Counted from the stretch's first letter, positions 8,346-17,816 are shown. The stretch: DNA of 45,477 bases from CAZRAL01 sp964598005 (GCA_964598005.1 CAZRAL010000017.1:1-45477); one strand, 5' to 3'. The notes: generated from the letters alone by a model not told the origin. Numbers and translations: made by a program.

Positions 8346-9116
8346 TTACATCTGCTTGAAAAGATGCGTGAAATTCCGGCTAACGGTAAGTGTTTCCGGC
8401 CTGCCTTTGAGTTTCAGATCGGCTTGATCACGCAGACCTCTTACTACACCGGCAATGGCGCGGCTATTCACAATGGTGGCGCGATGGATCTGCCAAAAAT
8501 GTTCGGGATCGAGCTCCGCGATCAATTCCTTGATCGGCTTGCGGATCAACACTTCGCTATTTTCCAATACGACACAGGTATATTTTTCATCGGCATGGAA
8601 ATAAAAAATTTCTTCAACCGGAATAAGCCGTACGGTTTGACCGATGCTGGCTTTGATCCATTGCAAATACGAGGCACCATGAGAGGGAGCAAGAGAAGAT
8701 TTCAACTCTTGAACAAGTTTGTCGAAATCGACTGTGCTCATTGCTCGTGAGGCGAGCCGTTCTTTAAGACGAGTAATCGTATCAGCCAGACGGGCTTCCT
8801 CAAATGGTTTCAATATGTAATCAATGGCGCCGCGGTCGAAAGCCTCGACTGCATATTGGTCGAATGCTGTGATGAATACGATATGCACGCGTCGCCCAAT
8901 GGCGCGCGCCACGTCCAGCCCGCTTGCGCCCGGCATGTGGATATCCAAAAAAGCGATATCGGGCAATACATCTCCGGCAGATTCAATTAACTGCAAGGCA
9001 TGGCGTCCATGCTCGGCCTCCATCGTCACCTGCAATTCCGGCCATAACGCGGCCAGCTTGGCGCGTAGGTGCGCACGCAGCAGCGGTTCGTCGTCGGCGA
9101 TCAATGCGGTCGGCAT
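8346..9116 (-). CDS. LytTR-type response regulator (copy 2)
   Basis: A 256-residue response regulator. The receiver domain starts PTALIADDEPLLRAHL; the phospho-acceptor aspartate is in IAFLDIHMPGASGLD, with ITAFDQYAVEAFDRGAIDYILKPF as the switch region. The LytTR domain includes LIPVEEIFYFHADEKYTCV and IHRATIVNSRA, ending LFKQM. Sequence and length closely follow the regulator at 4799-5581. It lies 39 bases downstream of the kinase at 9156-10280, its obvious partner. Confidence 0.92.
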   Translation of the reverse strand: MPTALIADDEPLLRAHLRAKLAALWPELQVTMEAEHGRHALQLIESAGDVLPDIAFLDIHMPGASGLDVARAIGRRVHIVFITAFDQYAVEAFDRGAIDYILKPFEEARLADTITRLKERLASRAMSTVDFDKLVQELKSSLAPSHGASYLQWIKASIGQTVRLIPVEEIFYFHADEKYTCVVLENSEVLIRKPIKELIAELDPEHFWQIHRATIVNSRAIAGVVRGLRDQADLKLKGRPETLTVSRNFTHLFKQM

Positions 9117-9155
9117 GGATGATTGAAGTTAACGTGAAAGCAAATGGACATAATC

Positions 9156-10280
9156 TCAGGCGGCAATAGGAATATTAATGGTAGCCATAAATCCACCTCC
9201 TTCATGTTCGGCTAATTCCAGGCGGGCTTGCCCATCATAAAGCGTACGCAGACGTTCACGCACATTTTTCAATCCCACACCGGTACCATGTTGGTCCGAT
9301 AACCCGGGGCCGGTATCCGTGACGGTAATGGCAATATAGTTCGATTTGCATATTGCCTGAATCGCAATATGCCCTTGTTCGCAACCAGGATCGATACCAT
9401 GTTTGACCGCATTTTCCACCAGAGTAATCAGAATCATGGGTGGGAAGGGAAAATTTTCCAGATCGTGCGGCAGATCAATTGTATAAGCGAGACGTGCCCC
9501 CATCCGCACCTGTTGAATTTCCAGAAATGCTTTTGCCATATCGACTTCTTTGCCGAGTGTCGTCATTTCTGCGCGCATTTCAGGCAGGGCTGCGCGTAAA
9601 TAGCGGATTAAACTGGCGAGCATCCGTGAGGCCGATGCCGGGTTACTGTCCACCAGATGTTGCACATTCGCCAGCGTATTGAACAGAAAGTGTGGTTCGA
9701 TCTGTGCTTTCAGCAATTTAAGATGCGCAGCCAGCATGCTTTTTTCAAGCTCATGACGACGTGATTCGGAGGCAACCAATTCGGCATAAGCGCGCGACTG
9801 CCGTTCGCGATAGACCAGTAATGTCGCTGCAACGATGCCAATAGCGATTCCAACCGCTGTAAAGATGACGATACCCCAGAACATCGCGTCGACTGTGAAC
9901 ATTTGGACAAGGCTGCGACCGATTAACAGGCCCGAAATAATCGTGCCAAGGAAGGCTGCCAATACCAGGGCACCCAATTGCACGTGTTCGCGTTTGAAAC
10001 GGGTAAGCTGAAGATTGCCTGTCACGGTGAAAGCCATCAGCATAATTACGGCGACAACTGCGATACGTAGCCATAAAAAGTAAAATTCGATTTCGTGGCC
10101 AAAGTACGGCATGACGATAATGCTCCCGATAGTCGTGAGCAAGATCGTGGTGGCCAGCCGTCGCCAGGTAATGCCAGAAAACAGACGAAAAAAAGATTTC
10201 ATGTTGCCAAGCATACCGTGCAGCAATGGCTCAGGCGAGAGTGTTGCGATGAAGTGCGGAAAAATAGCTGTAAAAAGCAC
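9156..10280 (-). CDS. LytS-type sensor histidine kinase (copy 2)
   Basis: Membrane sensor kinase of 374 residues in this reading. Four to five membrane helices occupy residues about 42-155, followed by a short coiled linker. The His_kinase domain has QIEPHFLFNTLANVQHL (phospho-acceptor histidine 197) and an ATPase domain with LITLVENAVKHG, DTGPGL and GTGVGLKNVRERL. The GTG at 10280 has AGGA about 8 bases upstream; an ATG at 10202 (MKSFFRLF) would begin just before the first helix and is an equally plausible start. It lacks the long coiled coil and the C-terminal membrane domain of the neighbouring paralogue, so the two should sense different inputs. Confidence 0.9.
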   Translation of the reverse strand: MLFTAIFPHFIATLSPEPLLHGMLGNMKSFFRLFSGITWRRLATTILLTTIGSIIVMPYFGHEIEFYFLWLRIAVVAVIMLMAFTVTGNLQLTRFKREHVQLGALVLAAFLGTIISGLLIGRSLVQMFTVDAMFWGIVIFTAVGIAIGIVAATLLVYRERQSRAYAELVASESRRHELEKSMLAAHLKLLKAQIEPHFLFNTLANVQHLVDSNPASASRMLASLIRYLRAALPEMRAEMTTLGKEVDMAKAFLEIQQVRMGARLAYTIDLPHDLENFPFPPMILITLVENAVKHGIDPGCEQGHIAIQAICKSNYIAITVTDTGPGLSDQHGTGVGLKNVRERLRTLYDGQARLELAEHEGGGFMATINIPIAA

Positions 10281-10308
10281 TAGAATTTTCCTGTCAGCTC
10301 TGCAATAT

Positions 10309-11289
10309 TCAAGCCACCTTCAGCATAATCTTGCCGATGTGCACGCTCGATTCCATCAAGCGATGGGCCTCCACGATGCTGGCTAAGGGGAACGTTTTAT
10401 AAATGACAGGCGCAACCTTTTTTGCCTCCAAAAGCGGCCATACATTCTTTTCCAGCGCCGCAGCAATCGCAGCCTTTTGATGATCGGGCCGCGCGCGCAA
10501 GGTCGAGCCCGTGATGATTTGGCGTTTCATCATAAGCGGTCGAAAATCGATAGTTGCCTGTCCACCTTGAAGGAAAGCGATAAAGCAGTAGCGGCCTTCC
10601 ACAGCCAGAATGCGTAAATTCTTCTCGATATAACTGCCGCCCACCATGTCGAGAATGACATTTATGCCCTGTTTGCGGGTTAAGGCGGCGATTTCAACTG
10701 CCCAATCCTGGGTTTTGTAGTTAAAAACATGATCCGCGCCAATTTGTTTACAAAAAGTCGCTTTCTCTTCATTGCCGACCGTCGTAAATACCTCGGCACC
10801 GAATACTTTGGCAAGCTGAATGGCAGTCAGGCCGATGCCGCTGGAGCCGCCATGCACCAGAAATTTTTCCCCCTGCTGTAATTTACAGATATCGAATACG
10901 TTGGCCCAGACGGTAAAGAAATTTTCCGGGAGCGCCGCTGCTTCCAGCATTGAGAAATTTTCAGGAATCCGCAAACAATGATCGGCAGGTGCCGTGCAGT
11001 ATTCGGCATAGCCGCCACCTGGAGTAAGCGCGCAGACCGGGTCGCCGGTTTTCCAGCGGGTGACTAAAGCACCTGCGGCAATAACTTCACCGGCTACTTC
11101 CAGGCCCATAATTGGCGATGCGCCGGGAGGCGGTGCATAGCTACCGGAACGCTGAAGTATATCGGGGCGGTTCACGCCTGCAAAGGCAACCTTGATCAGC
11201 ACCTCATGTGGCGCCGGTTGCGGTAACGGCCCTTGCGCAAGGGACATGACCTCGGCACTGCCAGCACCCTGGGTTGCAACATATCGCAT
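10309..11289 (-). CDS. NAD(P)H:quinone oxidoreductase, zinc-less MDR family (PIG3-like)
   Basis: Medium-chain dehydrogenase/reductase of about 326 residues. The GroES-like N-terminal domain includes VKVAFAGVNRPDILQRSG-type sequence (VAFAGVNRPDILQRSG) and GLEVAGEV. The Rossmann domain has VHGGSSGIGLTAIQLAK, then TVGNEEKATFCKQIGADHVFNY. No zinc-binding cysteine cluster is seen, which fits the quinone reductase branch. Members reduce quinones with NADPH in the cytosol. The ATG at 11289 (MRYVATQ) begins the fold; the frame stays open to 11313. It stands alone on the minus strand, with the kinase gene 29 bases downstream. Confidence 0.9.
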   Translation of the reverse strand: MRYVATQGAGSAEVMSLAQGPLPQPAPHEVLIKVAFAGVNRPDILQRSGSYAPPPGASPIMGLEVAGEVIAAGALVTRWKTGDPVCALTPGGGYAEYCTAPADHCLRIPENFSMLEAAALPENFFTVWANVFDICKLQQGEKFLVHGGSSGIGLTAIQLAKVFGAEVFTTVGNEEKATFCKQIGADHVFNYKTQDWAVEIAALTRKQGINVILDMVGGSYIEKNLRILAVEGRYCFIAFLQGGQATIDFRPLMMKRQIITGSTLRARPDHQKAAIAAALEKNVWPLLEAKKVAPVIYKTFPLASIVEAHRLMESSVHIGKIMLKVA

Positions 11290-11383
11290 TGTGAGTGGAA
11301 GCATAAAGTTCAAGAAAAAGTAAAAATATAAACGGATAGGGCAGACAGGTTCAAGCGCTTACTGCAAGAGTATTCGGTATCTC

Positions 11384-13249
11384 CTACCATTTGCATCCGG
11401 TGCCGCTGATGGAATCCCGCACCAAGGGGATCACAGCGGCCAATCCCATATCGGCATAAGCGTCGCGGCAATCAGGCCGTTTAAGCGCTTTGTCAAAAGC
11501 AAGCTCCTCTTTTGACTTGTGCTGTTGTTTTGGCTTTATGGGTAGAGGTAACAAGGTACGCCGCCCTGTCGATCCTTCGCCGGCGATATCACGGGCACGT
11601 TGGCGCATTGCGTCTAGATCAAGGCGCGGTGTGGCTCCCGGCTCAGCCGAAGGCATTGCCGCCTCGCGGCGCGGTTTGAAAATAGCGCTTTCCACACTGG
11701 ATTCGGCAGCGGGTTCGCGCGCTGCTGCTGGAGCAACAACTGGTGGAGCGGGGGGCGCGGCGATAGCGGGCGTCGGGGGGGGCGAGGGGAGAGTAGGGCT
11801 AGCTGGCTGGAGAGGAGCGGGTGGCGGAAGCGGCGGCAAGGTCGAAGGAGGGGGCACCATTTCTTCTTTGATTTTTACCTGCTCCATCGAGGTCAGCGCC
11901 GGTGGCGGTGCAAGCGGTTGCAGACGTGGCAGTGGGGCCGGTTGTGGCGCGGGCGACAAAGACTCTTGCACAATTTTTGTGGGTACCATGGGGTGCAATG
12001 TAGGTGGCGAGGCAAGCTTGGGCAGACGGGAAATTGGTGCTGGCGGGGTAAGCGATTCCCACTCTATTTTTGCAGGAGCAAGGGTTATGGATGGAGGTGC
12101 CAGTGGCTCCAGGCGAGGCAAGGGAGGTGGAGGTGGTGAAAATATTTTTTCGGCTCTCAAGGTTGCAACCGGTTCAGACGATGCTGCGGGTATGGTGAGT
12201 TTGGGGAGCACTGATGCGGTAATCGGCGGGCTCACAGGCGCGCTGGCGGGAGGCGGCGCAGGACGAGGAAGGTCTGGCTTGGCAGCCTCTTTTACGATTA
12301 TAGGCGGTGTTTCCGCAACTGCTATCTGAGCGCGAGGTACAGGGAGCAGAGGAAGCGGAGATGTTTCGGCTACCGGAGGCTTGTCAGTGGAAGTCGCGAC
12401 GGTCTCGATTACTAGACTTTCCGGCAGGGGCGGTGGCGTATTCTCGGCGCGCGGCACAACAGCCGGGGCGCTGATCGGGTTTGCGATGCGCGGTTTGGGA
12501 GCAACCATCGAGCGGGGCGAAACAGGGCCAGGTACGCTGAGGGTGCCGTGATCGAGTTTAAGGTTGGCACCCGGTTCGGCTAACCGGGCTTGCAGGGCGG
12601 CACTGAAAATACCGTGTGTTTTATAGCCACTGTGTATAACGTTGCCTGTGGTGTCCCCCAATAGCAGAATCGCCAATATATGAAGCAGTACGGAAAGCAG
12701 GACAAACTGGGTAACTGATGGTTGTCCAGACAAAACGGGCGGGTAATTTGGTTCGGCGGGGGGACTGGCGTTGATAACGGACGAAAATCCTTGCGGCGGT
12801 TTCAACTCTATTTTTTCCGGTGCCAGAAGTACCTTCCAGCCAGGCGCTAGCGCCAGAAAAGGCATGAGTTGTGGGCACTGTCTTAAAAGATTCGCCACCG
12901 GTATCGCTTTGAAAGCCCCAGGGGCATGTGAGGCTTGCTTCCCGCCCCACACATACCATCCGCACAATCCGCGTTCTGGGGAAAGGCGCAGCGCGTTTAA
13001 CGGTAACTGATCCAGCGTTTCAAGAGCGACACTGATTTTGTCTAAAGGGTCGGGTGGAATAAACGCCGAACCGCACTCTGCACAGATTTCCTGCGCGCTG
13101 CGTGGCCCCTTGAGGAATTGAGCCAGGGGGACGGTTGATGTGGCCGCCCCTTGCATTTTCGCATCGATTATCGGCGGAGGTTTCCCCTGTTTTTGCATGG
13201 CATCATTGTAGTTACCTTTGCTCATAAGAGGGGTGATGCAAGCAGTCAC
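11384..13249 (-). CDS. Proline-rich membrane protein translationally coupled to mutS
   Basis: A 621-residue protein not recognised as a characterised family. The N-terminal ~180 residues are soluble and include a CAEC pair. One membrane helix (QFVLLSVLLHILAILLLG) lies near residue 190. About 330 residues of Pro/Ala/Ser-rich low complexity follow. A short conserved-looking C-terminal domain contains two cysteines (RPDCRDAYADMG and SGTGCKW). The layout resembles TonB-like or other periplasm-spanning linker proteins. The start is GTG at 13249, overlapping the TGA stop of mutS (GTGA). Internal ATGs at 13225 and 13204 are alternatives. The high-proline region gives long false ORFs on the other strand. 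Confidence 0.75.
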   Translation of the reverse strand: MTACITPLMSKGNYNDAMQKQGKPPPIIDAKMQGAATSTVPLAQFLKGPRSAQEICAECGSAFIPPDPLDKISVALETLDQLPLNALRLSPERGLCGWYVWGGKQASHAPGAFKAIPVANLLRQCPQLMPFLALAPGWKVLLAPEKIELKPPQGFSSVINASPPAEPNYPPVLSGQPSVTQFVLLSVLLHILAILLLGDTTGNVIHSGYKTHGIFSAALQARLAEPGANLKLDHGTLSVPGPVSPRSMVAPKPRIANPISAPAVVPRAENTPPPLPESLVIETVATSTDKPPVAETSPLPLLPVPRAQIAVAETPPIIVKEAAKPDLPRPAPPPASAPVSPPITASVLPKLTIPAASSEPVATLRAEKIFSPPPPPLPRLEPLAPPSITLAPAKIEWESLTPPAPISRLPKLASPPTLHPMVPTKIVQESLSPAPQPAPLPRLQPLAPPPALTSMEQVKIKEEMVPPPSTLPPLPPPAPLQPASPTLPSPPPTPAIAAPPAPPVVAPAAAREPAAESSVESAIFKPRREAAMPSAEPGATPRLDLDAMRQRARDIAGEGSTGRRTLLPLPIKPKQQHKSKEELAFDKALKRPDCRDAYADMGLAAVIPLVRDSISGTGCKW

Positions 13250-15852
13250 TCAAAATAATTGGTTACCATTTTTTTGATCCTGTACAACGCGTCGAGTGCC
13301 TCACGCGGCGAGAGTTCGTCGGGCTTCAGATTGGCCAGCGCGTCGAGCGCCGGATGCGGTGCGGGGTTTTTTTCAGGCACGGAAGGGCGATCGAAAAGGC
13401 TGCCTTGAGCGTGATGCGCCGCGCCTTTTTGCGCTTCCAGTTCTGCCAAATGCTTACGCGCCAGCCGCACTACCGATTTTGGTACCCCCGCCAATTGTGC
13501 GACTTGCAAGCCATAACTTTGATTGGCTGGCCCGCTTTCCAGTTTGTGCAAAAACACGATGCGGTCGCGGTGCTCCACGGCATCGAGGTGAACGTTGGCG
13601 ATATTGGGCAGCTCGGCGTTGAGCTGCGTCAACTCAAAATAATGCGTGGCGAACAAACAATAACAGCGCACTTGTTCCGCCATGTGATGGGCAATCGCAT
13701 AAGCCAGTGCCAGCCCATCGAAGGTCGAGGTACCACGGCCAATTTCGTCAATGAGCACCAGGCTTTTATCGCTGGCATTGTTGAGAATGTTAGCCGCTTC
13801 GGTCATCTCGACCATGAAGGTGGAGCGTCCGCCCGCCAGATCATCGCTGGCGCCGATACGCGTGAAGATCTGGTCGATGCGGCCGATTTCCGCCTGCTGC
13901 GCTGGGACGAAAGCACCGGTATGCGCCAACAGCACGATTTGCGCGACCTGGCGCATATAGGTTGATTTGCCGCCCATATTGGGGCCGGTAATCAGCAACA
14001 ACTGGTGCGAACGCGAGAGGTCGGTATCGTTGGCGATAAAGTGTTCAACCTGACTTTCGACCACCAGATGGCGACCGCCGCGAATCGCGATGCGGTCTTC
14101 CTCGATAAAAACCGGGGCGACCATATTCAGGCGAACCGCGTTGGCGGCGAAACTGGCCAGCACGTCCAGCTCGGCCACTGCACTCGCCAGCCGATGCAAC
14201 GCCTGAATATGTGGCAGCAATTGATCGAGCAGCGCCTCGTACAGCAACTTCTCGCGGGCCAGTGCGCGTTCCCCTGCCGAGAGGGCTTTGTCTTCAAACG
14301 TTTTCAGTTCCGGCGTAATGAAACGCTCGGCGTTCTTGAGCGTTTGCCGGCGCCGGTAATCGTCCGGCACTTTATCCAGCTGGCCCTGGGTGATTTCGAT
14401 ATAAAAGCCGTGCACTTTGTTGTATTCGACACGCAGATTGGCGATGCCGGTACGCTCGCGCTCGCGGGTTTCCAGCGCCAGCAGAAATTCGCCGGCATTG
14501 TTTTGCAGTCGGCGAAATTCATCCAGTTCGCTGTCGAATCCGTCGCGGATCACCCCGCCGTCGCGCAGCAGTGCTGCCGGTTCGTCCTTGAGCGTGGCTT
14601 GAAGAAGCGCATGGATAGACGCGTCCACGGCCATATGCCCGGAAAGCGCCGCCAGACGCGGACTTTGCAGGAGTGCCAGTTTTTCCATTAGCGCAGGCAG
14701 CGTGGCCAGTGTGGTGCGCAAGGCGGCCAGATCACGCGGCCGCGCGGTGCGCAGTGCAATGCGCGTGGTGATGCGTTCGACATCCGCCCATTCGCCCAGA
14801 ATGGCATGAATCGCCGGATAGAGCGGCGTGGTTTCCCGTGCCATCAACGTGTGCACGGCCTGATGACGTTGCCGGATCGTCTCGCGTTCGCGCAGCGGGT
14901 GATGCAACCAGTGCCGCAGCAGGCGAGCGCCCATACTGGTGGCGGTGGTATTCAATAGCGAAAACAGCGTGGGTGTGCTATCGCGGTTGATGGTTTCCGA
15001 TATTTCGAGATTGCGCCGCGTGCCGGCATCCATCAACACAAATTCGTCGCGACGCTCGACGCCGAGGCCCACGATATGCGGCAGCGCGTTTTGCTGTGTT
15101 TGCCGTGCATAGGCAAGCAGGGCGCCAGCCGCACCGATGGCCAGTTCCAATTCACTGCAGCCAAAGCCGGAAAGATCGCGTGTGCCGAATTGTTTGGCCA
15201 GCTCGCGCGCCGCCTGCGACGTATCGAATTGCCAGGCTGCCAGCCGGCGGATCGGCAGGGCCACGGGCAAACTGGCTGCGAACGTTTCGGGCAGGTTATC
15301 CGGCAGCAACATTTCCGCGGGCTGCAGCCGTTCGATTTCGGCCGCCATGCGTGCGCTGTCGATTTCCATAATGCGCAGGCGTCCGCTGGCCAGCGCCAGC
15401 CAGGCCAGGCCGAGTTTGTCTGCGACCGGGTAGGCGGCCAGCAAAATCACGTCGCGCGCATCGGGCACCAGCCCGGCATCGGTCAAGGTTCCCGGTGTGA
15501 CGATGCGCGCCACTCTGCGCTCGACCGGGCCCTTGCTGGTGGCCGGGTCGCCGTACTGCTCGCAGATCACTGCGGATTCGCCCAGCCTGACCAGTTTGGC
15601 GAGGTATTGCTCCAGCGCATGAAAAGGCACGCCCGCCATTTTGATCGGCTGCCCGGCCGATTGGCCGCGCGTCGTCAGTGTGATGTCGAGTAGTTTTGCG
15701 CCTCTCACGGCATCGTCGAAAAACAGCTCGTAAAAATCGCCCATGCGGTAGAGCACCAGCATGTCGGGATGATCGGCCTTGATGCGCAGATACTGCTGCA
15801 TCATGGGGGTGTGCGAGGCGAAGGTGTCGGTGGACGGAAGGCGGCTCATCAC
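13246..15852 (-). CDS. mutS: DNA mismatch repair protein MutS
   Basis: Mismatch-recognition ATPase of 868 residues, close to the usual MutS length. The mismatch-reading Phe-x-Glu is in YRMGDFYELFFDDA near the N-terminus. The ATPase Walker A is TGPNMGGKSTYMRQ, the Walker B-like stretch is LVLIDEIGRGTSTFDG, and the following block is FATHYFELTQL. The C-terminal dimerisation tail (PREALDALYRIKKM) is present. The gene stops inside the start codon of the proline-rich protein, so this downstream gene is likely co-translated. It starts 18 bases from the end of the ndh pseudogene. Confidence 0.97.
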   Translation of the reverse strand: MMSRLPSTDTFASHTPMMQQYLRIKADHPDMLVLYRMGDFYELFFDDAVRGAKLLDITLTTRGQSAGQPIKMAGVPFHALEQYLAKLVRLGESAVICEQYGDPATSKGPVERRVARIVTPGTLTDAGLVPDARDVILLAAYPVADKLGLAWLALASGRLRIMEIDSARMAAEIERLQPAEMLLPDNLPETFAASLPVALPIRRLAAWQFDTSQAARELAKQFGTRDLSGFGCSELELAIGAAGALLAYARQTQQNALPHIVGLGVERRDEFVLMDAGTRRNLEISETINRDSTPTLFSLLNTTATSMGARLLRHWLHHPLRERETIRQRHQAVHTLMARETTPLYPAIHAILGEWADVERITTRIALRTARPRDLAALRTTLATLPALMEKLALLQSPRLAALSGHMAVDASIHALLQATLKDEPAALLRDGGVIRDGFDSELDEFRRLQNNAGEFLLALETRERERTGIANLRVEYNKVHGFYIEITQGQLDKVPDDYRRRQTLKNAERFITPELKTFEDKALSAGERALAREKLLYEALLDQLLPHIQALHRLASAVAELDVLASFAANAVRLNMVAPVFIEEDRIAIRGGRHLVVESQVEHFIANDTDLSRSHQLLLITGPNMGGKSTYMRQVAQIVLLAHTGAFVPAQQAEIGRIDQIFTRIGASDDLAGGRSTFMVEMTEAANILNNASDKSLVLIDEIGRGTSTFDGLALAYAIAHHMAEQVRCYCLFATHYFELTQLNAELPNIANVHLDAVEHRDRIVFLHKLESGPANQSYGLQVAQLAGVPKSVVRLARKHLAELEAQKGAAHHAQGSLFDRPSVPEKNPAPHPALDALANLKPDELSPREALDALYRIKKMVTNYFE

Positions 15853-15870
15853 GATAGTCGAGCTGAAAAA

Positions 15871-16189
15871 TTAATGCAGTTTAACGCGTGGCTCGGTTTG
15901 CCGCTTGATCATGCGCACCTGTCGATCCAGCCCCTGCAACGCGCCCAGCACGAAGGTGAAATGGTGCCAGCGGGCCTGCGTCAGATAATCGAGTTGATGC
16001 GCATGAATATTCACGCTGCCCGCGGCTATTTTGTGCAACAGCAGCTTCCATAAATACGTAGCGATCGATCAGGGTAACGGCCGCTTTATCTTGTTTGCCG
16101 AGCGTATCGCCCAACCAGGTGGCCAATTCCAGCCCGCCCGCACCGCCACCAATAATCACGATGCGATGCATGTTGTTGGTGGCTTTCAT
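15871..16189 (-). pseudogene. Fragment of a type II NADH dehydrogenase gene (ndh), frameshifted and 3'-truncated
   Basis: From the ATG at 16189 (MKATNNMHRIV) the reading gives the N-terminal FAD-binding motif VIIGGGAGGLELATWLG and VTLIDRY. A one-base shift then moves the homology to another frame: WKLLLHKIAAGSVNIHAHQL and DYLTQARWHHFTFVLGALQ, both typical of the region after the first NDH-2 beta strand. The frame ends at TAA 15871-15873, after only about 105 of the ~430 residues expected. The gene is therefore a decayed remnant of a non-proton-pumping NADH:quinone oxidoreductase. It follows suhB by 10 bases, so it was probably once the second gene of that operon. Confidence 0.8.
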
Positions 16190-16199
16190 CCAATCAGTT

Positions 16200-16988
16200 T
16201 TAGTTGTGATTTGGCGACTGGATGATCTGCAACAATTGCGGAAATACCTTGGGCGTCGCGGCGATGATACTGCCGCCCTCGATGAATTGATCGTTGCCGG
16301 TGAAATCACTGACAATACCGCCCGCTTCCTTAATCATCAGTGCGCCTGCCGCCATATCCCAAGGGCTTAGCCCTGATTCCCAAAAACCATCATAGCGGCC
16401 ACAGGCTACATAGGCCAGATCGAGCGCCGCCGCGCCGGGCCGACGTACCCCCGCCGCTTTTTGCGTAACGGCTTTGAATGTCGCGAGATAACGGTCGAAA
16501 TCGGAAAATTCCTTGTAAGGAAAGCCGGTGCCGATCAGTGCTGCGTTCAGCGTGGTGACTTTGGAAACGCGAATGCGCCGATCGTTCAAAAACGCGCCGC
16601 CGCCGCGCGAAGCGGTAAAAAGATCGTTGCGCGTGGGGTCGTAGATTACGCCCTGCGACAGCACGCCTTTAACAGTCAGCGCGATGGAAACACAATAATG
16701 CGGAAAGCCGTGCAAAAAATTGGTGGTGCCGTCGAGCGGATCGATAATCCAGCAATACTCAGAATCGGCTGCAGACGCGCCGGATTCCTCTGCTAGAATC
16801 CCGTGCTGTGGATAAGCCTCTTTCAGCGTTGAAATGATGGTTTCTTCCGCCATCTGGTCGACTTCCGAAACAAAATCATTGGTAGTTTTGCGCGTGACGG
16901 TGAGCTTGTCCAGATCATTAGAGGCACGATTGATCACGCTGCCGGCCCGGCGCGCGGCCTTGATGGCGATATTCAACATCGGATGCAT
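16200..16988 (-). CDS. suhB: Inositol-1-monophosphatase SuhB
   Basis: Mg-dependent phosphatase of 262 residues that removes phosphate from inositol monophosphate; in enterobacteria SuhB also takes part in rRNA antitermination. The metal site motifs are complete: LAEESG near residue 66, IDPLDGTTNF near 83, and WDMAAGALMIKEAGG near 213. The start at 16988 (MHPMLNIAIKAARRAG) is canonical. It is divergent from trmJ across a 56-bp gap, the same gene pair seen in gammaproteobacteria. Confidence 0.95.
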   Translation of the reverse strand: MHPMLNIAIKAARRAGSVINRASNDLDKLTVTRKTTNDFVSEVDQMAEETIISTLKEAYPQHGILAEESGASAADSEYCWIIDPLDGTTNFLHGFPHYCVSIALTVKGVLSQGVIYDPTRNDLFTASRGGGAFLNDRRIRVSKVTTLNAALIGTGFPYKEFSDFDRYLATFKAVTQKAAGVRRPGAAALDLAYVACGRYDGFWESGLSPWDMAAGALMIKEAGGIVSDFTGNDQFIEGGSIIAATPKVFPQLLQIIQSPNHN

Positions 16989-17044
16989 ACGATTCTTTCA
17001 AAGAGCAGATGAGAGTCAACTAACAATTTTAATATGAATGCATC

Positions 17045-17812
17045 ATGAAGACGAGTGAAATCCAAAACATCGAGGCACTCGCACGTATCCGCATCGTGCT
17101 CTCGCGCCCCTCGCATCCGGGTAATATCGGTGCAGCGGCGCGGGCCATGAAGACTATGGGGCTACAACGTTTGATACTGGTTGCCCCACATCAATTCCCC
17201 CATGCACAAGCCGAGGCAATGGCCGCTGGTGCTGATGACATTCTGGCAACTGTTACGCTCGCCACCACGTTGGAAAAAGCGCTGCAGGGCACAGTTTTTG
17301 CCGTGGCGATGACGGCACGTCCGCGTGATCTTTCGCATCCCGCCATGCCGCTTCGCGAGGCGGTAAAGTATTTATTCGATACAGAAAGCGGCACTATCGC
17401 TGCAGGCGGAGAGATCGCGATGGTATTTGGCAACGAAACCTTCGGTTTGTCGAACGAAGAAATCGCGTGTTGCAACTTGATCGGCATGATCCCGGCTAAT
17501 CCAGCCTATTCTTCGCTGAATCTTGCCGCGGCGGTGCAGGTTACAGCTTATGAACTGGCACAGGCGGCGCAGGCTTTTGCGTTGTCCTCCGTGCCGGTGC
17601 GGTTGCGTGCACCCCATGAAGAGATCGAAGCACTACTAGCACATCTCGAACGCAGTATGGTGGAAGATCAATTTCTTGACCCGGAAAAACCACGGCGATT
17701 GATGTTGCGCCTGCGGCGGCTGTTTGCACGCGCCGGCCTGGAAAAAGAGGAAGTGGCCATCCTGCGCGGCATTTTGGCTGCGCGTGAAAAAAACCGCGAT
17801 CGACCCGAATAA
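17045..17812 (+). CDS. trmJ: tRNA (Cm32/Um32) 2'-O-methyltransferase TrmJ
   Basis: SPOUT-class methyltransferase of 255 residues modifying the ribose of position 32 in the tRNA anticodon loop. Motif 1 is RIRIVLSRPSHPGNIGAAARAMKTMG. The trefoil-knot region IAMVFGNETFGLSNEEI and the motif NPAYSSLNLAAAVQV are complete. The C-terminal extension EALLAHLERSMVEDQFLD is characteristic of TrmJ rather than TrmL. It converges on the MFS gene with only 4 bases between stops. Confidence 0.94.
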   Translation: MKTSEIQNIEALARIRIVLSRPSHPGNIGAAARAMKTMGLQRLILVAPHQFPHAQAEAMAAGADDILATVTLATTLEKALQGTVFAVAMTARPRDLSHPAMPLREAVKYLFDTESGTIAAGGEIAMVFGNETFGLSNEEIACCNLIGMIPANPAYSSLNLAAAVQVTAYELAQAAQAFALSSVPVRLRAPHEEIEALLAHLERSMVEDQFLDPEKPRRLMLRLRRLFARAGLEKEEVAILRGILAAREKNRDRPE

Positions 17813-17816
17813 ACCT

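Noticed and set aside
11490..12329. 279-residue plus-strand ORF rich in Gly/Ala/Ser
   Set aside because: It is the antisense reading of the proline-rich coding region; no ribosome site or domain.
15076..15693. 205-residue plus-strand ORF
   Set aside because: Antisense of mutS with no recognisable motif.
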